Origin: Kitasatospora sp. GP82
Lineage (GTDB): Bacteria; Actinomycetota; Actinomycetes; Streptomycetales; Streptomycetaceae
Direction: 5' to 3'
Assembly (NCBI RefSeq): GCF_029892105.1
Contig: NZ_JARZAJ010000002.1
Location: 288,639-352,638 of the forward strand
Length of the DNA stretch: 64,000 bases
The notes beneath the pieces are model-generated. The model saw nothing but the letters and a program-made list of their open reading frames with translations. It did no database searches and had not been told where the DNA came from. How positions within the stretch are numbered: the stretch's first letter is position 1; each line of letters opens with the position of its first letter. A program made the translations under genes and the position numbers. Shown in pieces: positions 36,171 through 45,273 of the stretch.

Positions 36171-37421
36171 CTACTGCCCGGCGGCCTTCAGTGCGATGTC
36201 ACTGCGGTGGTGCGCGCCCTTGAGGGCGATCCGCTCGACACCCCGGTAGGCCCGGGTGCGGGCCTCGGTGAGGTCCGCACCGGTCGCGGTGACCGACAGG
36301 ACCCGGCCACCTGCGCTGAGCACCTGGCCGTCCTCGCCCGACCGGGTCCCCGCGTGAAGCACGTACACCGTGCCGTCGGCGGACTCCGCCTCGGCCAGCC
36401 CCTCGATCACATCGCCGGTGCGCGGCGCGGCCGGGTAGCCCTCCGAGGCGATCACCACGGTGACGGCGGCACCCTCGTGCCAGCGCAGCGGCTCGAGCTC
36501 GTCCAGCGTGCCCTCGGCGGCGGCCAGCAGCACGCCCGCCAGCGGGGTCTGCAGCCGGGCGAGGACGACCTGGGTCTCCGGGTCCCCGAAGCGCGCGTTG
36601 AACTCGATCACCCGGGTACCGCGCGAGGTGAGCGCAAGGCCCGCGTACAGCAGGCCGGAGAACGGGGTGCCCCGGCGGCGCAGCTCGTCCACGGTGGGCT
36701 GCAGCACGGTCCGCAGCACCTCCTCCACCAGCCCCTCGGGGGCCCATGGCAGCGGGGAGTAGGCGCCCATACCGCCGGTGTTGGGGCCCTCGTCGCCGTC
36801 CAGGGCGCGCTTGAAGTCCTGGGCGGGCACCAGCGGCAGGACGGTGGTGCCGTCGGTGATCGCGAAGAGCGAGACCTCGGGGCCGTCCAGGTACTCCTCG
36901 ATGACCACGCGCTCGCAGGAGGCGGCGTGGGCCAGCGCGGCCCCGCGGTCCGGGGTGACCACGACGCCCTTGCCCGCGGCCAGGCCGTCGTCCTTGACCA
37001 CGTACGGGGCGCCGAAGGCGTCCAGGGCCTCGGCCGCCTCGGCCTCGGTGGTGCACACGTAGGAGCGGGCGGTGGGGACGCCGGCGGCCGCCATCACGTC
37101 CTTGGCGAACGCCTTGGAGCCCTCCAGCCGGGCCGCCTCGGCGGAGGGGCCGAAGACCGGGAAGCCGGCCGCCCGCAGCGGCTCGGCGACCCCGGCCACC
37201 AGCGGGGCCTCCGGGCCGATCACGACCAGGTCGGCGGCCAGCCGTCCGGCCAGCGCGGTGACCGCCGCGCCGTCCAGCTGGTCGACCGGGTGGACCGTCG
37301 CCACCTGCGCGATCCCGGCGTTGCCCGGGGCGCAGTGCAGCTCGGTGACGGCGGGATCTTGGGACAGAGAGCGGCACAGGGCGTGTTCGCGGGCGCCGCC
37401 GCCGATGACGAGGACCTTCAC
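36171..37421 (-). CDS. purD: Phosphoribosylamine-glycine ligase (GAR synthetase)
   Basis: PurD joins glycine to phosphoribosylamine in purine synthesis. The 416-residue ATP-grasp enzyme begins [19 protein letters not shown], followed by APGNAG, the ATP-grasp lysine region ([17 protein letters not shown]), [28 protein letters not shown] and the metal site [17 protein letters not shown] 37421 is 7 nt after TACCCT, with no ribosome site, indicating a leaderless mRNA. The open extension upstream lacks homology. purD and purC lie in one neighbourhood but are separately promoted. Confidence 0.97.
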   Translation of the reverse strand: MKVLVIGGGAREHALCRSLSQDPAVTELHCAPGNAGIAQVATVHPVDQLDGAAVTALAGRLAADLVVIGPEAPLVAGVAEPLRAAGFPVFGPSAEAARLEGSKAFAKDVMAAAGVPTARSYVCTTEAEAAEALDAFGAPYVVKDDGLAAGKGVVVTPDRGAALAHAASCERVVIEEYLDGPEVSLFAITDGTTVLPLVPAQDFKRALDGDEGPNTGGMGAYSPLPWAPEGLVEEVLRTVLQPTVDELRRRGTPFSGLLYAGLALTSRGTRVIEFNARFGDPETQVVLARLQTPLAGVLLAAAEGTLDELEPLRWHEGAAVTVVIASEGYPAAPRTGDVIEGLAEAESADGTVYVLHAGTRSGEDGQVLSAGGRVLSVTATGADLTEARTRAYRGVERIALKGAHHRSDIALKAAGQ

Positions 37422-37882
37422 GCCGCAAAGGGTAGTCGGTGGCTCATTCGAATAAGTCCTCGGTACCGTCGGAAGCTCCAATGAGACTGGCCGTCGGGAC
37501 GTATTTCTTGGATGAACCTCCAACTATGGGGAGGAGTCGGACCGCCCTCGACCGGCGAGTCAGAAGGAAGGACCACCGATCGCTCGCTCGGAAGGGTGAA
37601 ATCTCGCCGCCCACCGAAACCCTCTCACCTCGGCATACCGAGGTGAAATCCGATAACGATCACCTCCGAAGCGGCCCCACGGTCAGCCATTTGGCGGTAA
37701 GAAGTTGTCTCGGAGAACCACCGGCACAGGCCGGTGCACGGCACCATGGGCGGCCCACACCCGCACCAGGCGCCGAACCCGTCCGACGAAGTGTCACAGG
37801 ATCCAGTGTCAGCCCAACGCTCCGTCAGGCCCGGTACCCCGCCAGGGCCTCAGCAGTCCGCCCGCCACAGGGAGCCCCACAG
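37422..37882. promoter_or_regulatory. Divergent region purD / SLATT gene, with inverted repeat at 37626-37645
   Basis: These 461 bp hold no supported gene. The reading frame upstream of the SLATT start is open, but its codon use is unlike the neighbours. At 37626-37645, CACCTCGG-CATA-CCGAGGTG is a perfect 8-bp inverted repeat. A further TCACCTCCG half-site lies at about 37660, and GGTGAAATC occurs twice nearby (about 37595 and 37642). This looks like regulator binding for the SLATT gene. Confidence 0.45.
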
Positions 37883-38668
37883 GTGAGCCAGCCGGAAATG
37901 CAGCCCGAGGAGAGCCCCTGGGGCAAGGAAGTCGGCGAGGAGGACCAACCCGCCACGCCCTCCCCGGACCCGGCGCCCAGCCGCCGCCGTACCGATCTGA
38001 GCGCCCGCCAGTTCCCGCTCGGGGACTGGGGCGAGCCCGCCGAACGGCTGGAGGAGCTCTACCGCTGGTCCGAGGAGCGGGCGGTCGAGGCGATCGAGTG
38101 GTACCAGCGGGACCGGATCTGGAAGCGCCGCTGGGCACGGCTGCTGCGGTTCGGCGCGGCCGGCTTCGCCGTGGCCGGAGTGACGGCCCCGCTGGTCGCG
38201 CTCACCGGTCTGGCCGGGCAGGCGGCGAACTGGGGGTACGTCGGCCTGGTGCTCTCCGCCGCCGGCCTGGGCGCGGACCGGACCTTCGGGCTCACCTCCG
38301 GCTGGATGCGCGACGTCAGCACCGCGCAGGCCCTGCAACGGCGGCTCGAAGCCTTCCAGTTCGACTGGGCCTCGGAGTGCGTACGCGAGGTGCTCGGCCC
38401 CACCGAGGGCACGGCGGGCGAGGCCGCCGAGCGCTGCCTCGGGGTGCTGCGGCGGTTCTGCGAGGACATCTCGGACATGGTCCGCAGCGAGACCTCCGAC
38501 TGGATGCTGGAGTTCCGGGCCAGTATGACCCAGCTGCCCACCCAGGCGGCCGGCCCCTGGGGCGGCCGCAGCGAGGGCGGCGCCGACGCCCAGGTCCGCG
38601 TCCTGCCACCCCCCGGCACCCGCCCCACCATGCCCCGCCAACGCCCCCCGGAGGGCCCCCTCCGCTGA
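37883..38668 (+). CDS. SLATT-domain membrane protein
   Basis: The 261-residue protein starts at GTG 37883 (GGGAG 8 nt upstream). After a Pro/Glu-rich tail it shows the SLATT pattern. First comes a helix (PAERLEELYRWSEERAVEAIEWYQRD) and two adjacent transmembrane segments (LLRFGAAGFAVAGVTAPLVALTGLA and WGYVGLVLSAAGLGADRTF). A cytoplasmic helical tail follows (ALQRRLEAFQFDWASECV ... FCEDISDMVRSETSDWMLEF). SLATT proteins are predicted pore-forming effectors of nucleotide-signal conflict systems (partners SMODS or SLOG), but no such partner is adjacent, so here it may be a stand-alone housekeeping member. It is convergent with an unknown gene across a hairpin. Confidence 0.78.
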   Translation: MSQPEMQPEESPWGKEVGEEDQPATPSPDPAPSRRRTDLSARQFPLGDWGEPAERLEELYRWSEERAVEAIEWYQRDRIWKRRWARLLRFGAAGFAVAGVTAPLVALTGLAGQAANWGYVGLVLSAAGLGADRTFGLTSGWMRDVSTAQALQRRLEAFQFDWASECVREVLGPTEGTAGEAAERCLGVLRRFCEDISDMVRSETSDWMLEFRASMTQLPTQAAGPWGGRSEGGADAQVRVLPPPGTRPTMPRQRPPEGPLR

Positions 38669-38682
38669 CCCCTGCGGTGGGT

Positions 38683-38749
38683 GCAGGCTTTCAGGGGCGC
38701 GGATCCGCGCCTGAGAACCTGCACCGAGGACCCGCCCCTGAAAGCCTGC
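38683..38749. terminator. Bidirectional hairpin after the SLATT gene
   Basis: Arms 38683-38699 and 38733-38749 are a perfect 17-bp match (GCAGGCTTTCAGGGGCG arm). The loop region includes a second palindrome, GGCGCGGATCCGCGCC (38696-38711), so two alternative folds are possible. Confidence 0.75.
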
Positions 38750-38771
38750 GCCCGTGGGGCGCGGGCTGTGG

Positions 38772-39431
38772 TCAGGCGAAGACGATCATCGAGCCCTGGG
38801 TGACGCTGCGGGTGGCCGCCGCGTAGAGGCCTGCCCAGGCGTGCCGTTCGCGCGCGTAGGGGTGGAGGTCGTCCAGCGGTGGGCCGAACGGCTGCTCGAG
38901 ACCGGTCGGGGCGAGCGGGCGGGTCGGCGCCGGCGGGTTGTACACGTCGATGCCCAACACCGGCGCGACGGCCTGGAGTTCGCGCATCAGCCCCTGCGAC
39001 GAGCCGAGCGGCCCACCGGACTCCAGCAGGTTCTCCGCCACCACCGGGAGCAGGAAGTCGATCGGAACGTACGCGCCCGCGTGGTCGAAGTGCCAGACCA
39101 GGTGCGACTGTTCGGCCGTGCTCTCGAACATCTCCAGCAGCTGCTCGTAGTCACCGCCGAGCGCATCCACCGGCGTGACCTCGAAGCCGGTGAGACCCAA
39201 CAGGTAGGCACGGCGCAGAAAGTGGAGCGAGTCGTAGTCGAACGCGGCCACCGGTTCGACCTCGCCGGTTATCCCCGGCGCGTACTGGTACACCGGCACC
39301 TCGGGCAGGCCCTGGGAGGCGAGGGCGCCGTTGTAGCGCAGCAGGTCTTCCCGGAAGGGGTTTTCGGGGCTGTGGGTCAGCTTGTCCACGAGCGGGACCA
39401 GCCAGAGGTCGCAGGCCATGGGCCGGCTCAT
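38772..39431 (-). CDS. Hypothetical protein, conserved-looking, family not recognised
   Basis: The 219-residue soluble protein starts at ATG 39431 behind GGAG. It is moderately acidic with regular secondary structure and no signal peptide or membrane helix. Notable segments are ACDLWLVPLVDKLTHSPENPFREDLLRYN, AAFDYDSLHFLRRAYLLGLTGF, HLVWHFDHAGAYVPIDFLLP and HPYARERHAWAGLYAA. HFDHAGAYVPIDF could be metal-binding, but no known motif is matched. It is convergent with the SLATT gene and upstream of nothing co-directional in an operon, apart from the GntR gene 32 bp upstream, which may be co-transcribed. Confidence 0.7.
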   Translation of the reverse strand: MSRPMACDLWLVPLVDKLTHSPENPFREDLLRYNGALASQGLPEVPVYQYAPGITGEVEPVAAFDYDSLHFLRRAYLLGLTGFEVTPVDALGGDYEQLLEMFESTAEQSHLVWHFDHAGAYVPIDFLLPVVAENLLESGGPLGSSQGLMRELQAVAPVLGIDVYNPPAPTRPLAPTGLEQPFGPPLDDLHPYARERHAWAGLYAAATRSVTQGSMIVFA

Positions 39432-39463
39432 CCTCTCCGGAGGGCGGGCAACGACGGCCCACC

Positions 39464-40426
39464 CTACCGGCCCGGTGCGGGCTCCTCGCTCCCCGGCCGG
39501 AACGGACGCAGCGGCCGCCCGAACCGCCCCTGCGACACGAAGCGCGGCAGCGGCACCAGGCCGAGGCCGACCTCCGCCACCTCGCGTACGGCGGCAGCGG
39601 GCCGGGGCTGCTCCACCACGGGCGCCACCTCGGGCTCGGTGACGTGGACCCCGGGATCCGACGGCGTCTCGGCGGCCACGGACGAGCGGAGCAGCGACAG
39701 GACGGTGACCGACTCCAGCGACTGTCCGGCGAGAGAGGCCAGCAGTTCGATGGTGAAGAGGTTGTACTCGTTGATCAGGCGCTGCGCTCCGGCCAGGTCG
39801 CGGGCCTCGATCCGGTCCACCAGGTCGGTGTGCCCGGCCCAGCAGACACCGCTGAGGTTGTCCGCCCCGCGCAGGTAGGGCGCAGCGAACATCCAGGACT
39901 GCACTCGAAGCCAGTCCAGGTAGTCGCCGATCCGGCCGTTGTCCATCAGCAGCCCGACCTCCTGCCAGAACCGGCGGTCGCAGCCGACCAGGACATCCAG
40001 CTGGCCGGCTCTGGAGGCGCGGGCGGCGGCCTCGGCGCGACGGCGCAGCGAGGGGAGCCGGCCCCAGTCGTACCCGTGTGCCCCGGGGCCGCCCCGGCCG
40101 GCGGCGAGCTGGCGCATCGCGCTGTCGGTGAGCAGTGTCCTGGCCTCGAAGATCTCCAGGAAGTCGCGCCAGGTGAACTCGGGCACGGTGAAGCCGCGGT
40201 GGTGCTCGGTGCGGAGCAGCCCCTGGGCCGCCAGGTCGACCAGTGCCTCACGGGCCGGGGTCGCCGAGACCCCGTACTGCTCGGCGATCTCCTTGACCGT
40301 GAAGTTCCGGCCCGCCGCGAGGCGGCCGGCCATCATCTCCTCGCGCAGCGCCCCGGCGATCTGTTCGCGCAGGCTGTTGCGCTGGATCGCCGGATGGTTG
40401 CCCCCGATGCCGAAGGAGCTGGACAT
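39464..40426 (-). CDS. GntR-family transcriptional regulator
   Basis: The 320-residue regulator has an N-terminal GntR winged HTH (NSLREQIAGALREEMMAGRLAAG, FTVKEIAEQYGVSATPAREALVDLAAQGLL) and a helical effector domain of FadR/FCD type (residues about 110-250; LEIFEARTLLTDSAM). A Pro-rich tail follows. The start is uncertain: ATG 40426 precedes the conserved FGIGGNHPAIQRNSLREQ, while in-frame starts upstream to 40555 also exist. It may be transcribed with the unknown gene 32 bp downstream. No operator was identified. Confidence 0.85.
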   Translation of the reverse strand: MSSSFGIGGNHPAIQRNSLREQIAGALREEMMAGRLAAGRNFTVKEIAEQYGVSATPAREALVDLAAQGLLRTEHHRGFTVPEFTWRDFLEIFEARTLLTDSAMRQLAAGRGGPGAHGYDWGRLPSLRRRAEAAARASRAGQLDVLVGCDRRFWQEVGLLMDNGRIGDYLDWLRVQSWMFAAPYLRGADNLSGVCWAGHTDLVDRIEARDLAGAQRLINEYNLFTIELLASLAGQSLESVTVLSLLRSSVAAETPSDPGVHVTEPEVAPVVEQPRPAAAVREVAEVGLGLVPLPRFVSQGRFGRPLRPFRPGSEEPAPGR

Positions 40427-40564
40427 TCCGGTCACGACCCCCTCTTCCGGGCTCGGCAAAACGCGATGGTGGCTCATCTTCTCAAAAAAGCCCACCATGT
40501 GCGCAAGAGCCTTAACTCCGGCCATATCAGGACAAGGTGGCTGGTTTCCGCTCATGCGGTCCGG

Positions 40565-41377
40565 TCAGCGCTGGACCGGGGCCGGGATGCCGAGCAGTCG
40601 GTCGCGGTGCACCGGGAACTCGGTTCGGGCCCTGGCGGCCTCCCCCGGGTCGAACTCCACGGTGAGCACCTCCTCGCCCGCGCCCGCCTCGGCCAGCACC
40701 TTGCCCCAGGGATCGACCACGATGCTGTGTCCGGCCTGTTCGACCCCGCCGTGCGTACCGGCCGTGTTGCAGGCCAGCACATACGCCTGCTCCTCGACCG
40801 CGCGGGCACGGGCCAGCAGCGTCCAGTGCTCGCGGCGGCGCTCCGGCCAGGCGGCCGGAAGGACCAGCAGCTCGGCGCCCGCGTCCAGCAGCGCCCGGAA
40901 GAGCTCGGGGAAGCGCAGGTCGTAGCAGGTGGCCAGGCCCAGGGTGCCGAAGTCGGTGGTGGCGGTGACGATCTCCTGGCCCGCGCCCATCGCGACCGCC
41001 TCACCGCTGTCGAAGCCGAAGCGGTGGATCTTGCGGTAGGTGTGCATCAGCTCGCCGTCGGGGGCGAAGAAGAGCGAGGTGTTGTAGATCGGGCCGTCCG
41101 GATCGCGTTCCACGATCGAACCGGCGTGCAGCCACACCCCGGCCGCGCGCGCCGCCGACGACATCACCTCGGCGGTCGGCCCGTCCAGCGGTTCGGCCCC
41201 GCCCGACCAGGCGTCGTACGCAAAGCCCCCGAGCGGCCACAGCTCGGGGAGCACGACCAGGTCGGCCCCCTCCTGCGCCCGTACCAGCGCCGCGGCCCTG
41301 GCCCGCCGCTCGGCGGGCGGCTCGGCGTCGGAGACCGCGAGTTGGATCAAAGAAGCGCGCACACTACCACCGTCCAT
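40565..41377 (-). CDS. Carbon-nitrogen hydrolase (nitrilase superfamily)
   Basis: The 270-residue cytosolic amidase-type enzyme carries the complete nitrilase Glu-Lys-Cys triad. The Glu is in DLVVLPELWPLG, the Lys in YRKIHRFGFDSGE, and the nucleophile Cys in LATCYDLRFPELF. The C-terminal CVVD-like segment and SIVVDPWGKVLAEAGAGEE are also typical. It resembles omega-amidase / Nit-type deaminated-glutathione or ketoglutaramate hydrolases; the substrate is not decidable here. ATG 41377 has AGGA 8 nt upstream; a GTG 15 nt later is an alternative. It is divergent from the gene at 41532. Confidence 0.9.
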   Translation of the reverse strand: MDGGSVRASLIQLAVSDAEPPAERRARAAALVRAQEGADLVVLPELWPLGGFAYDAWSGGAEPLDGPTAEVMSSAARAAGVWLHAGSIVERDPDGPIYNTSLFFAPDGELMHTYRKIHRFGFDSGEAVAMGAGQEIVTATTDFGTLGLATCYDLRFPELFRALLDAGAELLVLPAAWPERRREHWTLLARARAVEEQAYVLACNTAGTHGGVEQAGHSIVVDPWGKVLAEAGAGEEVLTVEFDPGEAARARTEFPVHRDRLLGIPAPVQR

Positions 41378-41531
41378 GGCACCCGTCCTACGATCGTCAC
41401 CCGAAAGCGCTGCCCAGCTGTCATCCGGCAGCGTAACGTGCGGGTAGCGCGTCCGCCCGGAAGCCTGGACACCTCGTCCACCCGGACCTGGACGCCGCAG
41501 TAAGGACGCTGACGGAGGGCCGGAGATTCCC

Positions 41532-42353
41532 GTGACGGACAACCAGACCGTGCAGGCCTGTATTGATGCCTGGACGCAGTCCATCGAGTCCATATCCGAA
41601 CTGCTGGCCCCGCTGCCGACGGACTCCTGGAACCGGGCGACCGAGTGCCCGGGCTGGTCCGTACGGGACATCGTCTCGCACCTCATCGCGGTCGAGTCCG
41701 AACTGCTGGGCGATCCCCGGCCGATCCACTCGCTGCCGCGCGACCTGCGGCACATCACCACCGAGTTCGCCCGCTATGTAGAACTGCCGGTCGACAAGCG
41801 CCGCTGCCACACGCCGATCGAGATGACCAGCGAGCTGGAGTACACCGTCATCCGCCGCTCGCGCGCGTTGCGCAACTCCCGGCAGCAGCCGGACGACCCG
41901 GTCCGCTGGCCGGCCGGCCCGCTCGCCCACGACGTGCCGTACTGGTCGCTGCTGCGCACCCGGGCCTTCGACGTCTGGGTCCACGAGCAGGACCTGCGTC
42001 GCGCCCTCGACGTCCCCGGCAATCTGGACTCCCCCGCCGCGTACGTGACTCGCGACGTCCTGCTGGAGGGCCTTCCGAAGGCCGTCGCCAAGCAGGCCGG
42101 TGCTCCCGCCGGAACGGTCGTCACCTTCGACGTGACCGGGCCCGTCGAGTTCCTGCGCAGCGTCCGGGTGGACGCGGGCGGGCGCGGCACGGTGGACGCC
42201 ACCGTCAGCCTCGCGCCGGACGTGCAGCTCACGATGGACTGGGAGACCTACGTCCGGCTCGCCTGCGGGCGCGGCCGCCCGGGCCCGGTCAAGGCCGAGG
42301 GCGACCAGGAGCTCGCGGCCCGGGTACTGGCCAACTTCGCCGTGACTCCATGA
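41532..42353 (+). CDS. Maleylpyruvate isomerase-family (mycothiol-dependent) protein
   Basis: The 273-residue soluble protein begins at GTG 41532 with GGAG 6 nt upstream. It has the DinB/MDMPI N-terminal helix bundle, with the conserved TECPGWSVRDIVSHLIAVESELLG and a later FDVWVHEQDLRRAL that supplies the metal-binding His/Asp pattern. A beta-rich C-terminal domain follows. The family uses or is predicted to use mycothiol as a cofactor. It is a second, distinct member besides the one at 21925-22749. The reaction is unknown. Confidence 0.85.
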   Translation: MTDNQTVQACIDAWTQSIESISELLAPLPTDSWNRATECPGWSVRDIVSHLIAVESELLGDPRPIHSLPRDLRHITTEFARYVELPVDKRRCHTPIEMTSELEYTVIRRSRALRNSRQQPDDPVRWPAGPLAHDVPYWSLLRTRAFDVWVHEQDLRRALDVPGNLDSPAAYVTRDVLLEGLPKAVAKQAGAPAGTVVTFDVTGPVEFLRSVRVDAGGRGTVDATVSLAPDVQLTMDWETYVRLACGRGRPGPVKAEGDQELAARVLANFAVTP

Positions 42354-42379
42354 CCTTCGGCGGGCAGGCCGGCGAGGCT

Positions 42380-43729
42380 CTAGGGCCTCGCCACCTTGCC
42401 CTTCAGCCGCAGGATCATCGCGGTCCCCACGGCCAGCGGGACGTACTGCCAGCAGAACGCCCACCGGTACGTCCCGGCGGTGTGTCCGGCCGGTCCTGAC
42501 AGGGAGTCGAGGAGGATGCCGACGCCCAGCAGGGTGATCATCGTGCCGATGAAGCCGCCCATGTTGGCGATGCCCGAGGCGGTGCCGAGCCGCTCGGGCG
42601 GGTTGTGGGCGCGGGCGTAGTCGAGGCCGACCAGGGAGGCGGGGCCGTTGCTGCCCATGACGAGGAGCAGCACCACCAGCAGCCAGAGCGGCGGCCGCGC
42701 ACCCGGCCAGGCCAGCACCACGGCCCAGCAGGCCGCCGTGCTGCCGATGACCGTGAGGGTGACGGGGATCCGCACCCTCGGGTAGCGCGAGACGAGCCGT
42801 CCGAAGACCAGGCCGAAAGTCATGTTGCTGAGGACCAGCAGGGTCAGCAGGGTCCCTGCCTCGCCCCGGCTCATGCCCTGGCCCTCGACCAGGTACGGCA
42901 TTCCCCACAGCAGGCCGAAGGCCGCGCCCGGGAAGGCGGTGGTGAAGTGCACCCACATGCCGAGCCGGGTGCCGGGTTCGCGCCAGGCGTGCCGGATCTG
43001 GTCGCGTACGGGCAGTCGCCGCCCGGCGTCCGGTACGACGGCGACACCCGCCGGGGCCTCCTTGAGCAGCAGGGCGACCAGGGCGAAGGAGCCGACGCCG
43101 AGCAGGGCGATCAGGGCGAAGGTGGAGGTCCAGCCCTCGCTGTGCAGGGCCTGGGCGAGGACGACGGTGCTCACCAGGTTGCCGCCGGTGCCGACCAGAC
43201 CGGTGAGCTGGGCGACCAGCGGGTTCTTCGCCGCCGGGAACCAGCGGGCGGCGACCCGCAGCACGCTGATGAAGGTCATCGCGTCACCGCAGCCGAGCAC
43301 CGCCCGGGAGGCCAGCGCGGGCCCGAAGGAGGAGCTGAAGGCGAAGCCGAGCTGGCCGGTGCTCAGCAGCAGGATGCCGAGCAGCAGTACCCGGCGCGGC
43401 CCGAACCGGTCCACCAGCAGTCCCACCGGGACCTGCATGGCCGCGTAGACCAGCACCTGGAGGATGGCGAAGGTGGAGAGCGCGGAGGCACCGATCCCGA
43501 ACCGGGAGGCGGCGTCCAGCCCTGCGACACCGAGGCTGGTGCGGTGGATCACCGCGAGAACGTAGACGCTGACGCCGATCGACCAGGCGGTCCAGGCGGC
43601 CCGGCCACCGGGCGGCACCGTGTCGGCCGGCGCCGATCCACCGAAGGCCCGTTGCACAAGGGGCGGAAGCGGGAGCCGAGGACCAGGAACGGGAAGGGTT
43701 CGGGAAGGGCTTTCGGGGTCCACGGTCAC
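42380..43729 (-). CDS. MFS transporter
   Basis: The 449-residue protein has twelve hydrophobic segments and the MFS signature loop between helices 2 and 3 (VGLLVDRFGPRRVLLLG). A matching loop follows in the second half (FGRLVSRYPRVRIPV). The motif VYVLAVIHRTSLGVAG at the N-terminus is typical of a nitrate/sulfate-like or drug/sugar MFS subgroup (NarK-like resemblance is weak). GTG 43729 lies 7 nt after TACTCT, fitting a leaderless start; an ATG at 43747 has no ribosome site. The substrate is unknown. It is convergent with the mycothiol-type gene. Confidence 0.88.
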   Translation of the reverse strand: MTVDPESPSRTLPVPGPRLPLPPLVQRAFGGSAPADTVPPGGRAAWTAWSIGVSVYVLAVIHRTSLGVAGLDAASRFGIGASALSTFAILQVLVYAAMQVPVGLLVDRFGPRRVLLLGILLLSTGQLGFAFSSSFGPALASRAVLGCGDAMTFISVLRVAARWFPAAKNPLVAQLTGLVGTGGNLVSTVVLAQALHSEGWTSTFALIALLGVGSFALVALLLKEAPAGVAVVPDAGRRLPVRDQIRHAWREPGTRLGMWVHFTTAFPGAAFGLLWGMPYLVEGQGMSRGEAGTLLTLLVLSNMTFGLVFGRLVSRYPRVRIPVTLTVIGSTAACWAVVLAWPGARPPLWLLVVLLLVMGSNGPASLVGLDYARAHNPPERLGTASGIANMGGFIGTMITLLGVGILLDSLSGPAGHTAGTYRWAFCWQYVPLAVGTAMILRLKGKVARP

Positions 43730-43813
43730 AGCGACCAGAGTAATCATCCCATCAAATGACCAATCTGGCAGGGCACCGCGCGCCCCCAAGGTGCCCCGCA
43801 GGCGCCCCGTGCG

Positions 43814-45049
43814 CTATCCCTTGAGCGTCCAGGTCACCGTGCGGGTCATGTGCTGATTGCGGAAGGCCTCGTCGCGCACCCAGTCCGTGGTGTCCCGGAC
43901 CGTCGCGGTGACCGTGAGGTCCTGGCCCGGCCTGCTCGGCAGGGTCGAGGTGTCCAGGGAGTTGCGGTCTGGCCCCTGCGGCACGGTCAGGACGCCGTTC
44001 ACCCGCCACTCCACCTGGAGCTGCCGCGGGCCCGCCAGCGGCAGTGGACGGACGCTCAGCCGGGGCCGCCCTGCCACCGTGCCGGCGGCGGGCTCCGGCG
44101 GGTCCATCGGAGTGATCCGGCGGTAGATCTGCTCGAGGATCGCCTCCCGCGAGGGGAGGTTGTAGGTCCCGCCGAGGGTGCGCATGACCGAGTCGACGGT
44201 CGGGCGGTAGGTGCCGTTGGCACTGCGGTACGCCCCGATGGTGCCGCCGCCGTCCGGGTCCTGGGCGCCGAGCCAGCGCCACCACTTCACCTTGCTGCGG
44301 GCCATCTGGTCGGCGTTCACGGTGGCGAGGTTCGGGTAGTCCGCGTCGTCCGGGGCACTGTCGTACTCGTCGCCCAGGTCACCGACGGTGTGGCCTATCT
44401 CGTGCTGGATGATCCGCCCGGCATCCGGGCTGCCGCCCGCGAGGGTGGTCACTCCGGTGCCGCCCGCGCCGCCGTACTCGCTGGAGTTGGCCAGGGCTAT
44501 CAGGTACTGCGGTCCTTCGCCGTTGCCCGCGTACCGGGCGGTGGCGGGCTCGTCGGCGCAGAGCAGCCGGGCGGTGCCCTCGCACCAGAAGTGCATACCG
44601 AGCGGGGTGCCGGGCTTGCGGGTGCGGGTCTCGGTCTCGGCTATCCCGGCGACCGGGGAGACCACCTCGACCCGCTTTATGTTGAAGAACCCCTGGTAGC
44701 TGCGGAACGGTTCTATGTCCATCAGCGCTCGCCAGGCCTGATCGGCCTGCTCCCGGAACAGATCCTGCTGGTCGGCGGTGTAGCCGTCGCCGAGCAGCAC
44801 CAGGGTGATCCGGTTGGCGGGATCGCCGGTACGGAGTATGTCCACCGTCGTCGCGGGTTCGGGCGTGCGCTGGTCCGCCCCGGCCGTGCTGTGCGGCGGG
44901 ACGGCGCGGTCCGGCGACGGCGCGGGAGCGCCGATCGCACCGAACGGCGCTGGGGAGGCCGCTTCGAGGGCGGTCGGCAGGATGGCGACCGAGACGAGGG
45001 TGAGCGCCGCTGCGCTCCGGACGAGACGGCCAGACTTACCGTTGCGCAT
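43814..45049 (-). CDS. Secreted M64-family zinc metallopeptidase
   Basis: The 411-residue product has a signal peptide (basic start, then SAAALTLVSVAILPTALEAA). The mature protein includes ITLVLLGDGYTADQQDLF, an M64 hallmark, and the zinc site HEIGHTVGDLGDEYDSAP, matching the HExGHxxxxLxDEY pattern of IgA-type peptidase M64. A C-terminal beta-sandwich region follows. ATG 45049 has GGAGGA 8 nt upstream. It is probably an exported scavenging protease. It is monocistronic and in the same direction as the BenE-like gene 225 bp upstream. Confidence 0.9.
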   Translation of the reverse strand: MRNGKSGRLVRSAAALTLVSVAILPTALEAASPAPFGAIGAPAPSPDRAVPPHSTAGADQRTPEPATTVDILRTGDPANRITLVLLGDGYTADQQDLFREQADQAWRALMDIEPFRSYQGFFNIKRVEVVSPVAGIAETETRTRKPGTPLGMHFWCEGTARLLCADEPATARYAGNGEGPQYLIALANSSEYGGAGGTGVTTLAGGSPDAGRIIQHEIGHTVGDLGDEYDSAPDDADYPNLATVNADQMARSKVKWWRWLGAQDPDGGGTIGAYRSANGTYRPTVDSVMRTLGGTYNLPSREAILEQIYRRITPMDPPEPAAGTVAGRPRLSVRPLPLAGPRQLQVEWRVNGVLTVPQGPDRNSLDTSTLPSRPGQDLTVTATVRDTTDWVRDEAFRNQHMTRTVTWTLKG

Positions 45050-45273
45050 ACGGTGCGTCCTCCGGGCTCCGGTCACCCGGCAGGCGCACGGGTGGGGGGT
45101 TGCGGAGACGTACCCGACACGCGGGCGACCTTGACCCGACCGGGGCCGACTTCGCCGGACCGGATCATCACGGCGGGGCATCCGGCGCAATCCGCAGGCG
45201 CGCTGCGGCCGATGGCCGTAACCGCTCCACGAGCCCCTTGCCCCAGAGGGGTTGCCCGTTTGCCCCGGAGGGG

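Noticed and set aside
37439..37882. In-frame extension upstream of the SLATT start
   Set aside because: Open frame but non-coding in character, and the GTG at 37883 has a good GGGAG; the region also carries an operator-like repeat.
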